DNA from: Spirochaetota bacterium
GTDB lineage: Bacteria > Spirochaetota > Spirochaetia > DSM-27196 > PWMO01
NCBI GenBank assembly: GCA_009908735.1
Contig: JAAAOR010000113.1
Span: 1 to 25,554 of the forward strand
Direction of reading: 5' to 3'
Length of the DNA stretch: 25,554 nt
Position 1 is the first letter of the stretch. Each line of letters starts with the position of its first letter. The notes beneath the pieces were generated by a model that saw nothing but the letters and a program-made list of their open reading frames with translations, searched no databases and was not told the origin of the DNA. Shown here piece after piece: positions 21,704 to 25,554 of the stretch. The position numbers and the translations under genes are program-made.

Positions 21704-24087
21704 GTGCCTTTCTCTATGACCGCCGGCTTGAACGTCGTGCGCCCGAGTATCCAGAACACCGCCCCGAGGGCGACAAGCAGCCCGACGGCAACGCCGACGG
21801 CGACCATCTGCGGCCCGGTGGCAAACTGATAGTAGAGCGTCGCCCCCGACCATGCCACAACCGTCGTGTAGACGGCAAGCAGCCATCCAAGGCCGTGGCC
21901 CATTTCGCGGATGGCTGCCGCGAGGGCCGCAGCACACGGGAAGTACAGGAGCACGAAGAGCAGGTAGGCGTAGGCGGCCTGGGGCGAAAACTGAGCGCGA
22001 AGCCTATCGAACATAGTCGCATCGGTCCCGAGCTCTTCGCCTATGGCATCGGGGTCGTCCGAGACCATGCCCGTGCCCAGCGGGTCGGCAAGTCCCGCGC
22101 CGGCCCCTGCGAAGGCCTCGGGTATTGAGCCCGCAGCCTCGGAGATGCCGCCCATGAAATCGACACCTTCTGAGCCTGCCTCAGTCCCCGCCTGTCCATA
22201 GAGCGAGTTGAGCGTGCCCACGACCGCTTCCTTGGCGAAGAGCCCGGTGAACAGTCCTACGGTACCCGCCCAATTGTCTTGTTCGATACCCATGGGCGTA
22301 AACACCGGCGTTATAGCCCGACCGACCGAAGAGAGCACGGAGCTTTCCGCGTCTTCGTTGCCGATCGTGCCGTCTGTGCCCATGCTGTTCATGAACGCAA
22401 GAACCGTCACAATGAGGGTGATTGTCACACCGGCGCGCTTGACGAAGGAGCTCAACCGATGCCATGCCTGAGAGAGCACGAAGCGAAGGCGCGGTGCATG
22501 GTAGGGCGGGAGCTCCATAACGAAGTGTGACACCTCGCCCCGGAACAGCGTGTACTTCAAAAGGAAGCCGGTGGCAATTGCGACCACGATCCCGATCACG
22601 TACAGGGAGAATACGATCGCCCCCGCCCGGCCGGCGAAGAAAGCCGCTGCGAAGAGGGCGTAAACGGGAAGCCGGGCCCCGCAAGACATGAACGGCGACA
22701 TGAAGGCCGTCATGAAGCGGTCGCGGCGCGTCTGCAGCGTTCGGGTTGCCATGATCGCGGGGACGGTGCATCCGAAGCCAACCATCATCGGGACGAACGA
22801 CTTGCCGGGCAGGCCGATCCATCGCATCATCCTGTCCATTACGTAGGCCGCGCGGGCCATGTAGCCGGAATCTTCAAGGATTGCAAGGGCGGCGAACATC
22901 GCGAAGAGAATCGGCACGAAGGTCGCCACCGTCTGCAGTCCCGAGCCCACGCCACCGGCGAGAAGCGCCACGAGCCACGGCGGAGAGCCGAGGGCCGCGA
23001 GGCCGGCGCCGAAGCCGTCGACAAAGACGGTTCCGAAGAGGATATCGAAGAAGTCGATAAATCCACCGCCAACGTACATCGTGAACCAGAAAACGAGGTA
23101 CATGACCCCGAGAAATATCGGAAGCGCGAGGATCCTGTTCAGCACCACCCGGTCCACCCGCTCGGTAAGCGATTCGCGGGTGAGCTGTTCTCGGGTGACG
23201 TGACGGGACAGACCGTGAATGTAGCCGTACTTCGCATCGGCAAGGGCGACATCGATATCATCGCCGAGTCGCTCCTGCACGTCGCCCACGAGCGCATCGA
23301 GCTCCGCACCCGTCATACCGGAGGTCTCGAGAAATCGCCGCCGGATCCACGGATCGCCGTCGAGCACCGAAAGCGCCGTCCACCGCGGCGTTGCACCGAT
23401 AAGCGCGGAGAGGGTCTCCACCCGCCGTCCAAGCTCCGCTATTCCCGCCTCGATCGCGTCGGGATAGCTGATCTCAACGTCCGAGGCTTTCGCGCTGCCG
23501 ACGAAGCGCGCGACGGCCGCTTTTACCCTGGAGATGTCGCCTGCTCGCGTACCCACCGCCGGCACCACCGGACACTGCAGGTGCTCGGAAAGGTGCTCCA
23601 CGTCGATGGAAATCCCGTTTTCCTCGGCCGCATCCATCATGTTCAGCACGACGAGAACGGGAATGCGCATCTCGATGAGCTGCAGAGTGAGGAAGAGGTT
23701 GCGCTGGATGTTCGAGGCATCCACAACGTCGATGACGAGATCCGGCTCGCCGGATAGCAGGTAGTCCCGCGCGATGGCTTCGTCCTCGGAGCTTGCCGAC
23801 AACGAATAGATGCCCGGAAGATCGACTACCCGAATCGGGCTCGACTCATCGGCGGTACTCGACTCCTCGAGAGTCGCGGTGCTGGTTGCGCCCGTGGTGT
23901 GGCTCGCGCCGGTTGCAAACGGCTCCACCATGAGCCCACTGAGCCCCTTCGGCGTGAAACTCCCCTCTTTTCGCTCAACCGTGACGCCTGGCCAGTTACC
24001 GATCCGCTGTCGCCCGCCGGTCAGGCCGTTAAAAATCGTCGTTTTCCCGCTGTTGGGGTTGCCGACAATTGCTACCGTTGCACTCAT
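21700..24087 (-). CDS. feoB: Ferrous iron transporter FeoB
   Basis: A 795-residue FeoB, the membrane transporter for iron(II). The N-terminal G domain has G1 GNPNSGKT (9-16), NWPGVTVERKEG, G3 DLPG (89-92) and G4 NMMD (149-152). The membrane part carries the two Gate-type motifs, FGCTVPAIMATRT (about 437-449) and SCGARLPVYALF (about 466-477). An insertion of about 35 residues rich in Ser, Thr and Ala (about 48-84) lies between the switch I region and G3. A second long acidic/Gly-rich segment is near the C-terminus (about 645-700), between membrane segments. It overlaps feoA and feoC by ATGA on each side, so the three are translationally coupled. Confidence 0.97.
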   Translation of the reverse strand: MSATVAIVGNPNSGKTTIFNGLTGGRQRIGNWPGVTVERKEGSFTPKGLSGLMVEPFATGASHTTGATSTATLEESSTADESSPIRVVDLPGIYSLSASSEDEAIARDYLLSGEPDLVIDVVDASNIQRNLFLTLQLIEMRIPVLVVLNMMDAAEENGISIDVEHLSEHLQCPVVPAVGTRAGDISRVKAAVARFVGSAKASDVEISYPDAIEAGIAELGRRVETLSALIGATPRWTALSVLDGDPWIRRRFLETSGMTGAELDALVGDVQERLGDDIDVALADAKYGYIHGLSRHVTREQLTRESLTERVDRVVLNRILALPIFLGVMYLVFWFTMYVGGGFIDFFDILFGTVFVDGFGAGLAALGSPPWLVALLAGGVGSGLQTVATFVPILFAMFAALAILEDSGYMARAAYVMDRMMRWIGLPGKSFVPMMVGFGCTVPAIMATRTLQTRRDRFMTAFMSPFMSCGARLPVYALFAAAFFAGRAGAIVFSLYVIGIVVAIATGFLLKYTLFRGEVSHFVMELPPYHAPRLRFVLSQAWHRLSSFVKRAGVTITLIVTVLAFMNSMGTDGTIGNEDAESSVLSSVGRAITPVFTPMGIEQDNWAGTVGLFTGLFAKEAVVGTLNSLYGQAGTEAGSEGVDFMGGISEAAGSIPEAFAGAGAGLADPLGTGMVSDDPDAIGEELGTDATMFDRLRAQFSPQAAYAYLLFVLLYFPCAAALAAAIREMGHGLGWLLAVYTTVVAWSGATLYYQFATGPQMVAVGVAVGLLVALGAVFWILGRTTFKPAVIEKGT

Positions 24088-24422
24088 CTCGTCTCTCCTA
24101 TGTCTTTGCCTCTGCCATGGCGGCGACCGAGAGGCCCGCCCCGTCGGCGGCGCCTGGGCCTGAATCCGTAGTCTTCGTGCTCGCCCTCGAGATGCTCGAG
24201 CACGAGCGCGTCGGCTTCGTCGCCTCTCAGGGAGAGCCCGAACCCGCGGACGGTCACGTGAACGGGATCACCGAGCGGCGCGATCCGCTCAACAACAAGC
24301 GGCGTGCCTCGTGTCAGCCCCATCGAAAGTAGCTTCGATCGATAGGATCGGTGGGTATCTCGAATGCCGGTCACGCGGACCATAGTTCCGACCGACAGAT
24401 CTCGCAGTCGCACCTGCATCAT
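24084..24422 (-). CDS. feoA: Ferrous iron transport protein FeoA
   Basis: A 112-residue FeoA. Residues 1-75 form the SH3-like FeoA domain (LRDLSVGTMVRVTGI, then KLLSMGLTRGTPLVVERIAPLGDPVHVTVRGFGLSLRGDEA in shortened form). FeoA is a small cytoplasmic partner needed for FeoB-driven iron(II) uptake. About 35 extra residues follow, strongly Arg/Gly-rich (RPRRRRRGG, GRRHGRG), where E. coli FeoA (75 residues) has none. The ATG at 24422 has AGGAGG six bases upstream. It is the first gene of feoABC, with a clear promoter and a likely operator. Confidence 0.93.
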   Translation of the reverse strand: MMQVRLRDLSVGTMVRVTGIRDTHRSYRSKLLSMGLTRGTPLVVERIAPLGDPVHVTVRGFGLSLRGDEADALVLEHLEGEHEDYGFRPRRRRRGGPLGRRHGRGKDIGETR

Positions 24423-24468
24423 GCGTTCCTCCTCGCTCGGGCGCCACGCGGACGTCCAAAGCGGTTTT

Positions 24469-24484
24469 GTTAGCTTGGGCTAAC
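24469..24484. promoter_or_regulatory. Palindromic operator over the feo transcription start
   Basis: GTTAGC-TTGG-GCTAAC, a 16-base inverted repeat with perfect six-base arms. It begins within the feoA -10 box and covers the predicted transcription start at about 24476. The arms resemble the TTAGs of DtxR/IdeR/MntR-type boxes (consensus TTAGGTTAGCCTAACCTAA). A metal-sensing repressor, most likely DtxR/TroR-family, is inferred. Confidence 0.6.
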
Positions 24485-24511
24485 TTTAAGCGAAAGCATG
24501 AACTTTGTCAA
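24483..24511 (-). promoter_or_regulatory. feoABC promoter
   Basis: Read on the minus strand: a consensus TTGACA (24511-24506), 17 bases, TAAAGT (24488-24483). Predicted start near 24476, giving an ordinary leader of about 54 bases with AGGAGG before feoA. Confidence 0.75.
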
Positions 24512-24561
24512 GGCCGTTTTTCCCATAAACCGCGGCTTAGCCTCCGCAGTCACAGGGCAGG

Positions 24562-25410
24562 TCAGATAGTGGAGAAAAACCGAAGAATTGCGTCTTCGAC
24601 CGCCCGTCGGCGAGATTTGACGATTGCGTGCCCCGCGCCCGGAAGAAGCTGCGCCGTGGCGTCGCACGCCTGCGCCGCAGCATGCTCGATTGAGCTCGGA
24701 GAGAAAACGCGGTCGCCTGCCCCTGCGAGGAACAGCGTGGGCACCTGTACCGTATGCAAGCGGTCGGACACATCCGCACGCGCAACTTCCCGTACAGTAA
24801 TGATAAAGTCCCACGGATAGTCGGTTGTGCCCTGCAGTTCCGGAAACAACCAGGCGATTGATCCGTAGAAGAGGGACGCGTGTCCGGTATAGCTCAAGGC
24901 CACGATATCCCGATGTACGCGACGCCATTTCAGATCCTCGGCGTCGGCCTGCCACCGCGCCGCCGCCTCGCGCCCCTCCTCACTCATCCGCGGCCCCGCG
25001 GAGATCACCGCCAGCCGACGCAGCTGCCGCGGGGACGCCGCGGCAACCGCCAGCGCGAACATCCCGCCGGCACCAATTCCAAGCAGGTCCATCCCGCCGG
25101 CACCGGGGCGCTTCTCCATGCCTCCGGACAACTCGGCAATTTCCGCAAGACCGTCTATGTAGTCATCCCGAATGTCGTCAAAGCTGTAGTCGAACGGCAT
25201 CTCGATCGGCCGTTCGAGGAGGTACACCGTCCTGCCCGCTTCGGTATAGCGCTCGTAAGAGTTGATCATTCCCTGAAGGACAAGGCCGTCGGCAGCTCGA
25301 TGCTCGACGCGGAAGCCGTCGAACACCACGAGCGGGATCCCACGCTCGCCGATTCGGGCATAGGGGAGTCCGCACTTGAGAACGCCTGACTGTGCGCTGG
25401 GTGAAGCCAT
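24562..25410 (-). CDS. Alpha/beta-hydrolase-fold protein lacking the serine nucleophile
   Basis: A 282-residue alpha/beta-hydrolase-fold protein. The fold is recognisable: an N-terminal strand region (GIPLVVFDGF), the nucleophile-elbow sequence LLGIGAGGMFALAVA (about 109-123), the cap region, then TLFLAGAGDRVFSP (acid D233) and LLPGAGHAIV (His H261). The elbow should read G-x-S-x-G, but the serine position is Gly113. The two other triad residues are kept. So it may be a non-hydrolytic binding protein, use another mechanism, or be an inactive relative; the substrate is unknown. The start is uncertain: I chose the ATG at 25410, at the end of a weak promoter. In-frame GTG (25431) and TTG (25488) codons lie upstream, none with a good Shine-Dalgarno site. 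There is no signal peptide. Confidence 0.8.
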   Translation of the reverse strand: MASPSAQSGVLKCGLPYARIGERGIPLVVFDGFRVEHRAADGLVLQGMINSYERYTEAGRTVYLLERPIEMPFDYSFDDIRDDYIDGLAEIAELSGGMEKRPGAGGMDLLGIGAGGMFALAVAAASPRQLRRLAVISAGPRMSEEGREAAARWQADAEDLKWRRVHRDIVALSYTGHASLFYGSIAWLFPELQGTTDYPWDFIITVREVARADVSDRLHTVQVPTLFLAGAGDRVFSPSSIEHAAAQACDATAQLLPGAGHAIVKSRRRAVEDAILRFFSTI

Positions 25411-25420
25411 GAATGGGCAG

Positions 25421-25449
25421 AAGGTACCCACGCCACTCGGCGCCGGCAA
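25421..25449 (-). promoter_or_regulatory. Weak candidate promoter of the alpha/beta-hydrolase-fold gene
   Basis: Read on the minus strand: TTGCCG (25449-25444), 17 bases, TACCTT (25426-25421). The predicted start near 25414 is four bases before the ATG at 25410. The -10 is poor; it is listed because it repeats the short-leader geometry seen elsewhere. Confidence 0.25.
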
Positions 25450-25533
25450 GCAGGCAGAACTGGTGCGAAAAATGTTGAAAAGTTGCAATCAGCGGCGCAA
25501 AGGAGGGCGTAAGATGGGGTGGAGGGATCCACC

Positions 25534-25554
25534 ATGCACACGACGCGTACGCTT
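25534..25554 (+). CDS. Start of a further gene, cut by the window edge
   Basis: An ATG at 25534 opens a frame (MHTTRTL) to the end of the window, with GGAGGG at 25521-25526 seven bases upstream. Too little is present to name a product. A second ATG at 25514, in another frame, has an even better Shine-Dalgarno site (AAAGGAGGG at 25499-25507, six bases upstream) and is also open to the edge, so the true start is ambiguous. GGTGGA-GGGA-TCCACC (25518-25533) is an inverted repeat that could hide the second Shine-Dalgarno site. Confidence 0.4.

Noticed and set aside
21704..21937. A 78-codon upstream extension of FeoC
   Set aside because: It is inside feoB; FeoC homology begins exactly at the ATGA overlap.
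1..25554. tRNA, rRNA, CRISPR arrays, insertion sequences, prophage or defence genes
   Set aside because: I looked for cloverleaf-like stems, direct-repeat arrays, transposase motifs and terminal repeats and saw none. The window is ordinary core and housekeeping sequence apart from the points listed.

Overview
The window is a compact, GC-rich bacterial chromosome segment. Several traits point to a member of the Spirochaetota (Spirochaetaceae-like): a class I (archaeal-type) lysyl-tRNA synthetase, a complete MoxR/DUF58/BatABCD operon, and a DksA-like regulator. This assignment is inferred from gene content. No rRNA, tRNA, CRISPR array or mobile element is visible, and no gene-free stretch exceeds about 180 bases.

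Layout. (1) 1-3262: the C-terminal part of a DbpA-type RNA-binding protein, an unknown membrane protein, a metallo-beta-lactamase-fold hydrolase, a small unknown protein, and a DksA-like protein that has lost its zinc ligands. (2) 3374-3657: infA with its own promoter. (3) 12847 down to 3642, minus strand: a ten-gene string argJ-moxR-DUF58-(unknown BatD-like membrane protein)-batA-batB-batC-batD-smr, mostly joined by 4-base ATGA/GTGA overlaps. It looks like an envelope-stress or periplasmic chaperone-like system run by a MoxR AAA+ ATPase, with two von Willebrand factor A (VWA) membrane proteins. The last Bat protein seems to be a BatD-BatE fusion. (4) 12913-14627: rmuC and a SMUG1-type uracil-DNA glycosylase, divergent from argJ and translationally coupled, facing a lipoprotein-like exo/endonuclease. 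(5) 15938-17566: clpP and era, divergent. (6) 17634-20657: rpe and the lysS-rpiA pair, with rpe and rpiA tail to tail. (7) rlpA. (8) 24422 down to 21383: feoA-feoB-feoC iron(II) uptake operon with a strong promoter and a 16-bp palindrome placed over the start of transcription. (9) An alpha/beta-hydrolase-fold protein lacking its serine nucleophile, and the first codons of a further gene at the right edge.

The most unusual signal is at the level of initiation. argJ, rmuC, lysS and rpe each have a sigma70-like promoter whose predicted start of transcription lies 0-5 bases from the start codon, and none has a good Shine-Dalgarno sequence. argJ and rmuC even share one palindromic TTGCAA box as their -35 in opposite directions. 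By contrast infA, clpP, feoA and the internal operon genes have ordinary leaders or Shine-Dalgarno sites. This suggests two classes of translation initiation, one leaderless. Other oddities are Gly/Arg-rich insertions in RmuC, Era and the tail of FeoA, and a Ser/Thr-rich insertion in the FeoB G domain. All identifications come from reading motifs; no database search was run.
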